Shown: positions 1 through 9,222 of the stretch, in pieces
Layout: each line of letters opens with the position of its first letter
Numbering within the stretch: position 1 is the stretch's first letter
DNA from: Chryseolinea soli
GTDB taxonomy: Bacteria > Bacteroidota > Bacteroidia > Cytophagales > Cyclobacteriaceae
Assembly: GCF_003589925.1 (NCBI RefSeq)
Contig: NZ_CP032382.1
Location: 2,294,001-2,358,000, forward strand
DNA length: 64,000 nucleotides
Reading direction: 5' to 3'
Made by a program: the position numbers and the translations under genes
Notes under the pieces: model-generated
What the model was told of the DNA's origin: nothing
What the model saw: only the letters and a program-made list of their open reading frames with translations
Databases searched by the model: none

Positions 1-3000
1 GCCACCACCACCGCTCAACAATGAGCGCGATTCTTCTTTCTGTTCGTTCAGCTTCACCTTGGTGCGGGGCGCCCGGGCCTCCTGCACGTCGTTGGATTGC
101 TGCACGGGAATGTCGGCTTTCAACAGGAAGGAAATGGTGTCCTCGTTCACCTTGGCGATGAAGCGCTTGAACAATTCGAAGCCTTCGAATTTATAGATCA
201 GCAAAGGATCCTTTTGTTCGTACACGGCATTTTGAACGGACTGCTTCAAGTCGTCCATCTCGCGCAAGTGCTCTTTCCAAAGCTGGTCGATGATGGCCAA
301 CGCGATCATCTTTTCCATGGATTTGATCAGCTCGGCGTTTTCCGTTTGCAAGGTCTTTGCCAGGTTGGCCACGACGCCGATCTGTTTCTGACCATCGGAG
401 AAGGGCACCATGATGTTGTCGACCGTTGCGCCGCGGGACTTGAAGAGGTCGCGGAAAATCGGCAACGCTTTTTCGGCTACCATCTTGTTCTTGCGGTGGT
501 AGTTGTCCAGGGCTTTGTGGTAGAGGTCGTCGGTCAGCTTTTGCTGATCCATTTTGTCGAACGTCTCTCTTGATATTTCATAATCCAGGCCCAGTGTGCT
601 GAGGGCATTCAGGCGAAGGCTTTCGTAGTCGCTGGCGTTCTTGGCGTTGATCACCATGTCTTCGCAGGTGTCGAAGAGCATCGTGAGGATGTCCAGCTCC
701 AGGCGTTCGCCAAACAAGGCATTGCGACGGCGTTTATAGATGACTTCGCGCTGCGAGTTCATCACGTTGTCGTATTCCAGCAAGCGCTTGCGGATACCGA
801 AGTTGTTTTCCTCCACTTTTTTCTGTGCCCGCTCGATGGAGCTCGTCACCATGGAGTGCTGGATCACTTCCCCTTCTTTCAAGCCCAGGCGGTCCATGTA
901 CTTGGCGATGCGCTCGGGCATGAACATGCGCATGAGGTTGTCTTCCAGCGAAACATAGAACTGCGAAGTTCCGGGGTCACCCTGACGTCCGGAACGGCCG
1001 CGCAACTGGCGGTCTACACGGCGCGATTCGTGGCGCTCCGTACCGATGATGGCCAAACCTCCGGCGGCGCGCGATTCGGGGGTCAGCTTAATGTCCGTTC
1101 CCCGGCCGGCCATGTTGGTGGCGATGGTCACGGTGCCGGGTTTGCCGGCTTCGGCCACGATCTCGGCTTCGCGTTGGTGCTGTTTGGCGTTCAATACCTG
1201 GTGTTTGATCTTTCTCAGTTGCAACAGGCGGCTCACCAATTCTGAAATTTCCACGGAAGTGGTACCCACCAGTACAGGTCGGCCTTCCTGCGTGAGCTTC
1301 ACGATCTCGTCGATCACGGCATTGAATTTTTCGCGCGTGGTCTTATAGACCAGGTCGTCGAAATCTTTGCGTACGGCCTGCCGGTTAGTGGGGATGGTCA
1401 CCACGTCCAGTTTGTAAATATCCCAGAGCTCGCCTGCTTCCGTTTCGGCTGTTCCGGTCATACCGGCCAGCTTGTGGTACATGCGGAAATAGTTTTGCAG
1501 GGTGATGGTGGCGTAGGTTTGCGTGGCATCCTCCACCTTCACGTTTTCTTTTGCTTCGATGGCCTGGTGTAAGCCGTCAGAATAGCGACGGCCTTCCATG
1601 ACGCGGCCCGTCTGTTCGTCGACGATCTTCACTTTGCCGTCTACGATGATGTATTCCGTGTCTTTTTCAAAAAGTGTATAGGCTTTCAGCAGCTGGTTCA
1701 CGCTGTGGATGCGCTGTGATTTTACCTGGTAGTCGCGGATCACCTCTTCCTTTTTCTGGAAACGGGCGGCCTCGTCGAGCGACGCGTCTTTCTCGATGTG
1801 GCTCAATTCGGTTCCGATCTCCGGAAGGATAAAGAACTTTGGATCTTCGCCTTCGCCCGTGATCAGGTCGATGCCTTTTTCGGTGAGGTCTACGCTGTTG
1901 TCTTTCTCATCGATAATAAAATACAAAGGCTTGTCGGCCTCGGGCATGTTGCGCTTATTATCTTGCAGGTAGTAATTCTCTGTTTTTTGCAGGAGGGTCT
2001 TCGTGCCCGTTTCGCTCAGGTATTTGATGAGGGGTTTGTGCTTGGGCATGGCGCGGAAGGCGCGGAAGAGCGGAAGACCGCCTTCTTTTTCGTTGCCTTC
2101 GGTAATGAGCTTGCGCGCGGAGTTCAAATATTCGTTCACCAGTTTCTTCTGCGCTTCCACCAGCTTGTAGATGCGGGGCTTCAGGTCGGCGAACTCGTGC
2201 TCGTCGCCGCGTGGAATGGGACCGGAGATGATCAATGGCGTACGCGCTTCGTCGATCAAGACGGAGTCCACTTCATCCACCATGGCAAAATGGTGTGAGC
2301 GTTGCACAAGGTCTTGCGGCTCGCGGGCCATGTTGTCGCGCAGGTAGTCGAAACCAAATTCATTGTTGGTTCCGTAGATGATGTCGGCCTGGTAGGCCTT
2401 GCGGCGGGCTTCCGAGTTGGGCTCGTGTTTGTCGATACAGTCGATGGTGATGCCATGGAATTGGAAGATCGGCGCCATCCACTCGCTGTCGCGAACGGCC
2501 AGGTAATTGTTCACCGTCACCAGGTGAACGCCGCGACGGGAAAGGGCATTGAGAAATGCCGGGAATGTGGCGACGAGTGTTTTACCTTCACCGGTAGCCA
2601 TCTCGGCGATCTTGCCTTCGTGCAACACGATGCCCCCGATGATCTGCACCTCGTAGTGCACCATGTCCCAGGTGATGAGGTTACCGGCGGCCATCCATTG
2701 GTTGGCCCAAATCGCCTTGTCGCCTTCGATCTTGATATTGGCCTGCGTGGCAGCAAATTGACGGTCGTAGTCGAGGGCAGTAACTTCCAACGAAGTGTTT
2801 TCCTTGAAGCGGCGAGCCGTTTCGCGAACAATAGCGAAGGCACGGGGCAACACTTTGAGAAGCACTTTTTCCAGTTCTTTGTTGCGTTCGCCTTCCAGTT
2901 TATCGATCTCGGCAAAGACACCTTCCTTGTCGTTGATGTCCATGTCGGGGGTGTCGGCAATCTTTTTATGCAGGTCAGCCAGTTTGTCGTCGATCGACTT

Positions 3001-3171
3001 CAAATCGGCATTGATCTCGGCTTGTATGAGTTGGGTTTCGTTCCGGAGTTCGTCGTTGCTGAGGGTTGTCAGCCTTTCTCCCGCCTTTTTGGTTTCCTCC
3101 ACCAGAGGCATGATGCGCTTGATGTCTTTCTCTGATTTCGTCCCAAAGATCTTGGCAATGAATTTTAGCAT
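1..3171 (-). CDS. secA: Preprotein translocase subunit SecA (3' end outside window)
   Basis: ATPase motor of the Sec pathway: it drives unfolded preproteins through SecYEG at the inner membrane. Reading from an ATG at 3171, 1057 codons are open to the window edge. The Walker A motif MATGEGKT lies at residues 191-198 (Lys197). The DEAD-like box MVDEVDSVLIDE starts at residue 297. The preprotein cross-linking and helical domains follow. The last visible residues are a charged linker ending in a Gly run, the usual flexible tail before the Zn-binding C-terminus, which would lie outside the window. Bacteroidota SecA is about 1100 residues, so only a short tail is missing. The gene is followed upstream on the same strand by dapF but is separated from it by a probable terminator. 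Identification is very secure. Confidence 0.97.
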   Translation of the reverse strand, partial: MLKFIAKIFGTKSEKDIKRIMPLVEETKKAGERLTTLSNDELRNETQLIQAEINADLKSIDDKLADLHKKIADTPDMDINDKEGVFAEIDKLEGERNKELEKVLLKVLPRAFAIVRETARRFKENTSLEVTALDYDRQFAATQANIKIEGDKAIWANQWMAAGNLITWDMVHYEVQIIGGIVLHEGKIAEMATGEGKTLVATFPAFLNALSRRGVHLVTVNNYLAVRDSEWMAPIFQFHGITIDCIDKHEPNSEARRKAYQADIIYGTNNEFGFDYLRDNMAREPQDLVQRSHHFAMVDEVDSVLIDEARTPLIISGPIPRGDEHEFADLKPRIYKLVEAQKKLVNEYLNSARKLITEGNEKEGGLPLFRAFRAMPKHKPLIKYLSETGTKTLLQKTENYYLQDNKRNMPEADKPLYFIIDEKDNSVDLTEKGIDLITGEGEDPKFFILPEIGTELSHIEKDASLDEAARFQKKEEVIRDYQVKSQRIHSVNQLLKAYTLFEKDTEYIIVDGKVKIVDEQTGRVMEGRRYSDGLHQAIEAKENVKVEDATQTYATITLQNYFRMYHKLAGMTGTAETEAGELWDIYKLDVVTIPTNRQAVRKDFDDLVYKTTREKFNAVIDEIVKLTQEGRPVLVGTTSVEISELVSRLLQLRKIKHQVLNAKQHQREAEIVAEAGKPGTVTIATNMAGRGTDIKLTPESRAAGGLAIIGTERHESRRVDRQLRGRSGRQGDPGTSQFYVSLEDNLMRMFMPERIAKYMDRLGLKEGEVIQHSMVTSSIERAQKKVEENNFGIRKRLLEYDNVMNSQREVIYKRRRNALFGERLELDILTMLFDTCEDMVINAKNASDYESLRLNALSTLGLDYEISRETFDKMDQQKLTDDLYHKALDNYHRKNKMVAEKALPIFRDLFKSRGATVDNIMVPFSDGQKQIGVVANLAKTLQTENAELIKSMEKMIALAIIDQLWKEHLREMDDLKQSVQNAVYEQKDPLLIYKFEGFELFKRFIAKVNEDTISFLLKADIPVQQSNDVQEARAPRTKVKLNEQKEESRSLLSGGGG

Positions 3172-3243
3172 ACTTCAGTCATTAGTCGGTTTAAGGTTAG
3201 CCTTGAACGGGTTCATCGGGGAGGTAAAACGATAAGAAATCCG

Positions 3244-3280
3244 CAAAAAGGTTAACTGCCCAAATGGGGCTTAAAGTTAA
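3244..3280 (-). terminator. Probable terminator downstream of dapF
   Basis: On the minus strand a two-part hairpin forms: outer arms TTAACT/AGTTAA and inner arms GCCC/GGGC with a 5-nt loop, followed by CCTTTTTG. It lies between the dapF stop (3309) and the secA start (3171), so it separates the two transcripts. Confidence 0.5.
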
Positions 3281-3308
3281 TTTGTTTTTTGAGATTCAGG
3301 ATGAACAA

Positions 3309-4082
3309 TTACAGTTCCAAACTGCCTTCGAAGACCATTTTGGCAGGCCCGATCAGGAAAATTTCTTCAAATGTGCCGGAGTGGCTGGATTTGAATTCCA
3401 CCAGGAGGTTGCCCCCCCGGGTTTGGATGCTCACGGGCGACGGGTAGCCCTTGAAAGAAGCTGCCAGGGCGGCAGCTGTGACACCCGTGCCACACGATAA
3501 GGTTTCGTCTTCTACACCCCGTTCATAGGTGCGCACCTTCAGGGCTTGGTTGGGCAGGCGCTCCACGAAATTGACATTCGTTCCGCCCGGTTTGAAGGCT
3601 TCGCTGTAGCGGATCTTGCGGCCCTCTTCAAACACGGGATAGGCATCCACGTCGTCTACAAACCGTACGATGTGGGGCGAGCCTGTGTTCAAAAAATAGT
3701 CGTCGCCTATTTTTCGGGTTTCGCCGACGGGGCTCATCTTCAGGCGGATGATGCCGGAAGGAAGTAGCTCGGCCACGTGCTCGCCGTCATAGGCGTTGAA
3801 CGATGCTTTGCCGTTGACCATGCCCAGCCGGGCGGCAAATTGAACGGCGGCGCGGCTGCCATTGCCACACAGGCTTTGGGATCCGTCGCTGTTATAATAT
3901 TCGAGGTTGAAGTGCAGGGTGGGGTGTTTTTCGATAAGCATCAATCCATCGGCGCCTACGCCAAACTTGCGGTCGCAGAGGGCCTCGATCTGTTGACGCG
4001 TGAGCGAAAGACCGGCTTCCCGGTTGTCGATCACCACAAAGTCGTTGCCCGTGGCTTGATATTTATAGAAATGGATTTTCAC
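3309..4082 (-). CDS. dapF: Diaminopimelate epimerase
   Basis: Converts LL-diaminopimelate to the meso form, the last step before lysine and the source of meso-DAP for peptidoglycan; cytosolic and PLP-independent. The 257 residues are slightly short for the family (about 270). Both catalytic cysteines are visible: Cys72 in LCGNGSRAAVQFA and Cys197 in LSCGTGVTAAALAA, which are the paired signature motifs. The start is a GTG at 4082 giving MKIHFYKYQATGNDF, the usual N-terminus; no in-frame ATG lies just upstream. A terminator-like hairpin follows the gene. Confidence 0.96.
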   Translation of the reverse strand: MKIHFYKYQATGNDFVVIDNREAGLSLTRQQIEALCDRKFGVGADGLMLIEKHPTLHFNLEYYNSDGSQSLCGNGSRAAVQFAARLGMVNGKASFNAYDGEHVAELLPSGIIRLKMSPVGETRKIGDDYFLNTGSPHIVRFVDDVDAYPVFEEGRKIRYSEAFKPGGTNVNFVERLPNQALKVRTYERGVEDETLSCGTGVTAAALAASFKGYPSPVSIQTRGGNLLVEFKSSHSGTFEEIFLIGPAKMVFEGSLEL

Positions 4083-4127
4083 TGGAGTTTCGCTTGTTGC
4101 GTGAGAGAAGGTTGCGTTGGGGAGGAT

Positions 4128-4346
4128 TTATTTTATTTCCTCGTAGTCGATGTATTCACCGGCCTTGTTGTTGCCCTTGCCCTTCTTGTCTTTTTTCACA
4201 TCTTCATTCGCTTCAAAATTGCGGCGTTGCTGCTGTTGCTGGTTGCGAAATTGTTGAGAAGCCGCTCCCGCCCGGAAAAACAATCCGCCGATCTTATAGA
4301 TCACATACGATACAAGAAATACGGTGAGGAGGAATTTGAAAACCAT
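4128..4346 (-). CDS. DUF4834 family small membrane protein
   Basis: A 72-residue protein with one N-terminal membrane segment (about residues 3-24), a Gln-rich stretch (QQQQQRR) and a basic, charged tail ending in YIDYEEIK. This matches the short DUF4834 proteins found in Bacteroidota; the function is unknown. It lies 45 bp upstream of dapF on the same strand, so it may be cotranscribed with it. It probably sits in the inner membrane with the charged tail in the cytoplasm. Confidence 0.75.
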   Translation of the reverse strand: MVFKFLLTVFLVSYVIYKIGGLFFRAGAASQQFRNQQQQQRRNFEANEDVKKDKKGKGNNKAGEYIDYEEIK

Positions 4347-4433
4347 AAGCGTTATGCTTTAAACCGGTAAACCGGAAAACAAAGGTATAGGTTCAATTTT
4401 AAACGGACAATTCTTAACTAAAATCTTAAAGGT

Positions 4434-4473
4434 CAGCGTGTTTGCGATGATTTTGTCAATCGCAAACACGCTG
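4434..4473 (-). terminator. Strong hairpin terminator after carB
   Basis: A perfect 15-bp inverted repeat (4434-4448 and 4459-4473) with a 10-nt loop lies 10 bp beyond the carB stop. The T-rich tail on the minus strand is broken (ACCTTTAAGATTTT), but the stem is very stable. It probably ends the carB transcript. Confidence 0.7.
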
Positions 4474-4482
4474 CATTGAAAA

Positions 4483-7299
4483 TCAGCGGCTCAAATAGAG
4501 ATTACGTTCAGAATAAATCTTCATGAAATAATCGTCCATCAGGTCGTCGATGAAGTAGATGGACTCGCCGGTCGATTTCATTTCGGGGCCCAGTTCCTTG
4601 TTCACTTCAGGGAACTTATGGAAGGAGAACACGGGCTCCTTGATGGCATATCCTTTTTTGGTGGGATTGAACGTGAAGTCTTTCACTTTCTTTTCGCCCA
4701 GCATCACCTTGGTGGCGTAGTTCACATACGGTTCATCATAGGCCTTGCAAATGAACGGCACCGTGCGCGAGGCACGGGGGTTGGCTTCGATGATGTATAC
4801 TTTGTCGTTCTTGATGGCAAACTGGATGTTGATCAGACCCACGGTCTCCAAGGCCAGCGCGATCTTGTGCGTGTAGTGCTCGATCTGCTTGATCACAAAG
4901 TCACCGAGGTTGTAAGGCGGCAACACGGCGTATGAATCACCGGAGTGAATACCTGCCGGCTCGATGTGTTGCATGATGCCGATGATGTACACGTCCGTGC
5001 CGTCGCAAATGGCGTCGGCTTCCGCTTCGATGGCGCCGTCGAGGAAGTGATCCAGCAACACTTTGTTTTCGGGAAGGTGTTTCCAGATGTCGAGGATGTG
5101 ATCTTCCAACTCTTGTTCGTTGATCACGATCTTCATGCTTTGTCCACCCAACACATACGAAGGCCGTACCAGCAACGGGAAGCCTATGGTTTTCGATACC
5201 TCAATCGCCTCGTCTGCATTTTGAGCCACACCGAATTCAGGATAAGGAATGGCAAGTTCTTTCAGCAGGGTAGAGAAGCGTCCGCGATCTTCAGCAAGGT
5301 CGAGCGCATTGTAGGATGTGCCAATGATCTTGATGCCGTACTTGTGCAGTTTCTCGGCCAGCTTCAACGCCGTTTGTCCACCCAACTGCACGATAACGCC
5401 TACGGGTTTTTCGTGTTGGATGATGTCATAGAGATGTTCCCAGAATACGGGTTCGAAGTACAGCTTGTCGGCAATGTCGAAGTCGGTGGAAACCGTTTCG
5501 GGGTTGCAGTTGATCATGATGGTTTCGTAGCCGCATTCTTTTGCAGCCAACACGCCGTGCACACAGGAGTAGTCAAACTCAATGCCTTGTCCGATGCGGT
5601 TCGGGCCCGAACCCAACACGACGATCTTTTTCTTGTCGGAAACGATCGATTCGTTTTCGGTGTCGAAGGTCGAATAGTAATACGGTGTCTTCGCTTCAAA
5701 TTCGGCGGCGCAGGTGTCCACCAGTTTGAACACGCGCTTGATGCCCATGTCGATGCGCTTGTTGTGGACGTCGCTTTCATAGCAATCCAACAGGTGGGCG
5801 ATCTGGCGATCGGCATAGCCCTTCTCCTTGGCTTTGCGCATCAACTCGGCGGGGATCGTGTGAAGTTCATATTTGGAGATCTCTTTCTCCATTTCGATGA
5901 GCTCCTCAATTTGTTTGAGGAACCAGCGGTCGATGCGCGTTAGCTTCTGCACCGTCTTCAACGGTATGCCTAGCTTCAGGGCGTCGTAGATGTGGAATAT
6001 GCGGTTCCAGCTGGGGTGTTCCAGACTGTAGAGCAGTTCGTCTTGTTTGGTCAGTTCTTTTCCGTCTGCGCCCAACCCATTCCTGCGGATCTCCAGCGAT
6101 TGACACGCCTTCTGCAGCGCCTCCTGGAAGTTGCGGCCGATCCCCATGGCTTCGCCAACGGATTTCATTTGCAGTCCCAGCTGGCGGTTGGCGCCATGGA
6201 ATTTATCAAAGTTCCAACGCGGCACTTTCACGATCACATAGTCGATGGCCGGCTCGAAGTAAGCCGTTGTAGTTCCCGTGATCGCATTCGAGAGTTCGTC
6301 GAGATTATAACCGATGGCCAGTTTCGCGGCGATCTTGGCGATGGGATACCCGGTGGCTTTCGAAGCCAGGGCCGAAGAGCGCGACACGCGCGGGTTGATC
6401 TCGATGCCGACGATCTGGTTGTCGTCGTCGGGATTGAGCGAGAACTGTACATTACAGCCTCCCGCAAACATGCCGATGCCGTTCATCATTTTGATGGCCA
6501 GGTCGCGCATGTGCTGATAGACCGTGTCGGGCAGGGTCATGGCCGGCGCCACGGTGATGGAGTCGCCGGTGTGGATGCCCATGGGGTCGAAGTTTTCGAT
6601 GGAGCAGATGATGATCACGTTGCCGATGTTGTCGCGCAACAGCTCCAATTCGTATTCTTTCCAGCCCATGATGCTTTGTTCCACCAGCACTTCGTGGATG
6701 GGGGAAGCATGGAGGCCATTATTGAGGGCGTCGTCAAAATCTTCGGGGTTGTTCACGAACGCGCCGCCGGTGCCGCCCAAGGTATAGGATGGTCGAATAA
6801 CGAGGGGAAAGCCGATTTCCTGCGCGATCTCTTTGCCGTCCAGGAAGGAGGTGGCGGTGCCGCCTTTGCAGACCATCACGCCCAGCTCGATCATTTTGAG
6901 GCGGAATTTCTCCCGGTCCTCGGTGGTCTCGATGGCTTTTATATCTACGCCGATGATGCGCACGCCATAGTGCTGCCAAATGCCGGCTTTGTCGCAATCA
7001 ATGCAGAGGTTCAACGCCGTTTGCCCGCCCATGGTGGGGAGCACCGCATCGATATGATGCTTTTCCAGAATTTCGCGGATGGATTTCTTCGTGAGCGGTT
7101 TCAGATACACGTGGTCTGCCGTCACTTTGTCAGTCATGATGGTGGCAGGGTTCGAGTTGATCAGCACCACTTCTATACCTTCTTCACGCAGCGAACGCGA
7201 CGCCTGTGAGCCGGCGTAATCAAATTCACATGCTTGACCGATAATAATGGGACCGCTACCGATGATGAGTACTGAGCGAATACTTCTGTCTCTTGGCAT
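4483..7299 (-). CDS. carB: Carbamoyl-phosphate synthase large subunit (short form)
   Basis: Makes carbamoyl phosphate from bicarbonate, ammonia (from CarA) and two ATP, for pyrimidines and arginine. The 938 residues contain both homologous ATP-grasp halves. The first half opens with LIIGSGPIIIGQACEFDYAG and the second with VLGSGPNRIGQGIEFDYSCV. The E. coli enzyme has about 1073 residues; here the protein stops where the C-terminal MGS-like allosteric domain (ornithine/UMP site) would begin. A strong hairpin follows the stop at once, so this is a real end and not a frameshift. To my knowledge short CarB is common in Bacteroidota. No carA is in the window. The start ATG lies about 30 nt below a good promoter. 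Confidence 0.96.
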   Translation of the reverse strand: MPRDRSIRSVLIIGSGPIIIGQACEFDYAGSQASRSLREEGIEVVLINSNPATIMTDKVTADHVYLKPLTKKSIREILEKHHIDAVLPTMGGQTALNLCIDCDKAGIWQHYGVRIIGVDIKAIETTEDREKFRLKMIELGVMVCKGGTATSFLDGKEIAQEIGFPLVIRPSYTLGGTGGAFVNNPEDFDDALNNGLHASPIHEVLVEQSIMGWKEYELELLRDNIGNVIIICSIENFDPMGIHTGDSITVAPAMTLPDTVYQHMRDLAIKMMNGIGMFAGGCNVQFSLNPDDDNQIVGIEINPRVSRSSALASKATGYPIAKIAAKLAIGYNLDELSNAITGTTTAYFEPAIDYVIVKVPRWNFDKFHGANRQLGLQMKSVGEAMGIGRNFQEALQKACQSLEIRRNGLGADGKELTKQDELLYSLEHPSWNRIFHIYDALKLGIPLKTVQKLTRIDRWFLKQIEELIEMEKEISKYELHTIPAELMRKAKEKGYADRQIAHLLDCYESDVHNKRIDMGIKRVFKLVDTCAAEFEAKTPYYYSTFDTENESIVSDKKKIVVLGSGPNRIGQGIEFDYSCVHGVLAAKECGYETIMINCNPETVSTDFDIADKLYFEPVFWEHLYDIIQHEKPVGVIVQLGGQTALKLAEKLHKYGIKIIGTSYNALDLAEDRGRFSTLLKELAIPYPEFGVAQNADEAIEVSKTIGFPLLVRPSYVLGGQSMKIVINEQELEDHILDIWKHLPENKVLLDHFLDGAIEAEADAICDGTDVYIIGIMQHIEPAGIHSGDSYAVLPPYNLGDFVIKQIEHYTHKIALALETVGLINIQFAIKNDKVYIIEANPRASRTVPFICKAYDEPYVNYATKVMLGEKKVKDFTFNPTKKGYAIKEPVFSFHKFPEVNKELGPEMKSTGESIYFIDDLMDDYFMKIYSERNLYLSR

Positions 7300-7334
7300 T
7301 GTTTTAAGATGGGAATGGGGTGAACAAAATTGCG

Positions 7335-7367
7335 CAAAAATAAAACACAGATCGGAATGATTTCAAA
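7335..7367 (-). promoter_or_regulatory. Bacteroidota-type promoter for carB
   Basis: On the minus strand a TTTG (7364-7367) is followed after 21 nt by TATTTTTG (7335-7342), matching the -33 TTTG and -7 TAnnTTTG elements of the phylum's primary sigma factor. Transcription would start near 7328, about 30 nt before the carB ATG. Confidence 0.6.
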
Positions 7368-7477
7368 AATGGGGATATTAATTATTGGCGGGTTTTAAGC
7401 GGTCCCGCTACCGTTTGAAACTTTCCTTTCCAAAGTATTAGGGATTTTTCCAACTTTTAACGTCATAAGAAAAAGGG

Positions 7478-9172
7478 ATGAATCTGAACGGGAAAACAAA
7501 ATCGGCCAATACATACGACGCCATCGTGGTGGGTTCGGGCATTAGCGGTGGGTGGGCTGCCAAGGAGCTTTGTGAAAAGGGATTGAAAGTGTTGATGCTG
7601 GAACGCGGCAAACCCCTGGAACATCCCAGCTACCCAACCAGCACAAAAGATCCATGGCAACTGGATCATGGGGGGAAACTCACTGCAGAGGACCGGAAAA
7701 AAAGCCACGTCCAGGCCCGCCACTACAGCTTCCGTGGCGACAACAAAGCCTTCTATATTAATGACCTCGAGAATCCCTATACCGAAGTAAAGCGATTCGA
7801 CTGGGTCCGCGGCAACATCGTTGGGGGAAGGTCCGTGCTTTGGGGCCGGTTGTGCTACCGCTGGAGCGATCTCGACTTCGAAGCCAACCTCCACGACGGC
7901 CACGGCGTGGACTGGCCCATCCGCTATAAAGACCTGGCACGCTGGTACGACTACGCCGAGCGGTTTATCGGCGTGAGCGGCACCCGCGAAAACATTCCCC
8001 ATCTACCCGACGGCATCTTTCAGCAGGGTATGGAGATGAATTGCGTGGAAAAGGATTTTAAGCAGCGTATGGCCAAAAAATATCCCGATGTGGCCATCAC
8101 CATTTCGCGTGCGGCCAACCTGACGGCGCCCGTGAAAGGAAGGGGCCAATGCCAATATCGCAACCTCTGCCACCGCGGCTGTCCCTATGGCGCCTATTTC
8201 AGCACCAACGCCAGCACGCTGCCGGCCGCCTTTGCCACGGGCAACCTGACCCTGCGCCCAAATGCTTTGGTCAACCGTGTTTTGTATGACACGGGAAAGG
8301 GAAAGGCCTCCGGAGTGGAGATCATCGACACGGAAACGAATGAGGTGGTGGAATACTATGCCCGCATCGTGTTTTTAAATGCGGCCACGCTGGCGACGGC
8401 GCATATTCTTTTGAATTCTGCATCCGATCGCTTTCCCAACGGTCTGGGGAATGGCAGCGACCAGATAGGACGCAACCTGATGGATCATCATAAAGGAGCA
8501 GGTGCCAGCGCTTCCGTGGAGGGATTTGAAGACTCTTATTATTTCGGACGAAGACCTACCGGGATCTATATTCCCCGGTTTAGAAATCTGAAAGACAAAC
8601 ACAAAGATTTTATCCGCGGCTATGGCTACCAGGGCGACGCCTCTCGCGGAGGATGGTCGTCTTTCACCACCAGCACCCATTTGGGAGCACCGTTGAAAGA
8701 AGCGGTTCAGCAGCCCATGGATTGGTCGATCAATTTTGGCGCCTATGGCGAATGTTTGCCCTACGCGGAAAATCGTGCGACGCTTAACCCCTCCGTTAGA
8801 GACAAATGGGGACGACCCACGCTGACCATCGACGCCGAATTCAAAGAAAACGAAAAAGCGATGCAGCGCGACATGGCTTCGACCATGGGTGAAATGCTGG
8901 AAGACATCGGTTATAAAAATGTGAAGATGCACATGAACACATCGTTTCCCGGCAACGCCAACCACGAAATGGGCACGGCGCGCATGGGACGCGACCCCAA
9001 GACGTCTGTTCTCAATGCGTTCAATCAAATGCACGAAGTGAAAAATGTCTTCATCACCGACGGCTCGGCCATGACCTCGTCGGCCTGTGTGAATCCTTCA
9101 CTCACCTACATGGCCTTGACCGCCCGGGCCTGCGACTATGCAGTGAAGGAACTCAAACGTTTAAATCTTTAA
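7478..9172 (+). CDS. GMC family oxidoreductase
   Basis: FAD-dependent glucose-methanol-choline oxidoreductase of 564 residues, probably oxidising a sugar or polyol. The Rossmann motif VVGSGISGG is at about residues 17-25, followed by LMLERG. A Cys-rich stretch CQYRNLCHRGCPYG lies mid-protein. The C-terminal block has NANHEMGTARMG and ITDGSAMTSSACVNPSLTYM, typical of the family's active-site and FAD-contacting region. No signal peptide is visible, although relatives often work with exported partners. It lies 50 bp upstream of a Tat-exported Gfo/Idh oxidoreductase, so an operon for carbohydrate oxidation is likely. The substrate cannot be read from the sequence. Confidence 0.9.
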   Translation: MNLNGKTKSANTYDAIVVGSGISGGWAAKELCEKGLKVLMLERGKPLEHPSYPTSTKDPWQLDHGGKLTAEDRKKSHVQARHYSFRGDNKAFYINDLENPYTEVKRFDWVRGNIVGGRSVLWGRLCYRWSDLDFEANLHDGHGVDWPIRYKDLARWYDYAERFIGVSGTRENIPHLPDGIFQQGMEMNCVEKDFKQRMAKKYPDVAITISRAANLTAPVKGRGQCQYRNLCHRGCPYGAYFSTNASTLPAAFATGNLTLRPNALVNRVLYDTGKGKASGVEIIDTETNEVVEYYARIVFLNAATLATAHILLNSASDRFPNGLGNGSDQIGRNLMDHHKGAGASASVEGFEDSYYFGRRPTGIYIPRFRNLKDKHKDFIRGYGYQGDASRGGWSSFTTSTHLGAPLKEAVQQPMDWSINFGAYGECLPYAENRATLNPSVRDKWGRPTLTIDAEFKENEKAMQRDMASTMGEMLEDIGYKNVKMHMNTSFPGNANHEMGTARMGRDPKTSVLNAFNQMHEVKNVFITDGSAMTSSACVNPSLTYMALTARACDYAVKELKRLNL

Positions 9173-9222
9173 ATATTTTTAAAACATTCATAACCGCCTA
9201 AAACCTCAAAACAAAGAACAGT

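Noticed and set aside
4483..4600. CarB truncated by frameshift
   Set aside because: The domain ends cleanly and is followed directly by a strong hairpin; no remnant of an MGS domain is found downstream in another frame.
5992..7209. 405-codon plus-strand ORF
   Set aside because: Antisense to carB and with biased composition; shadow frame.
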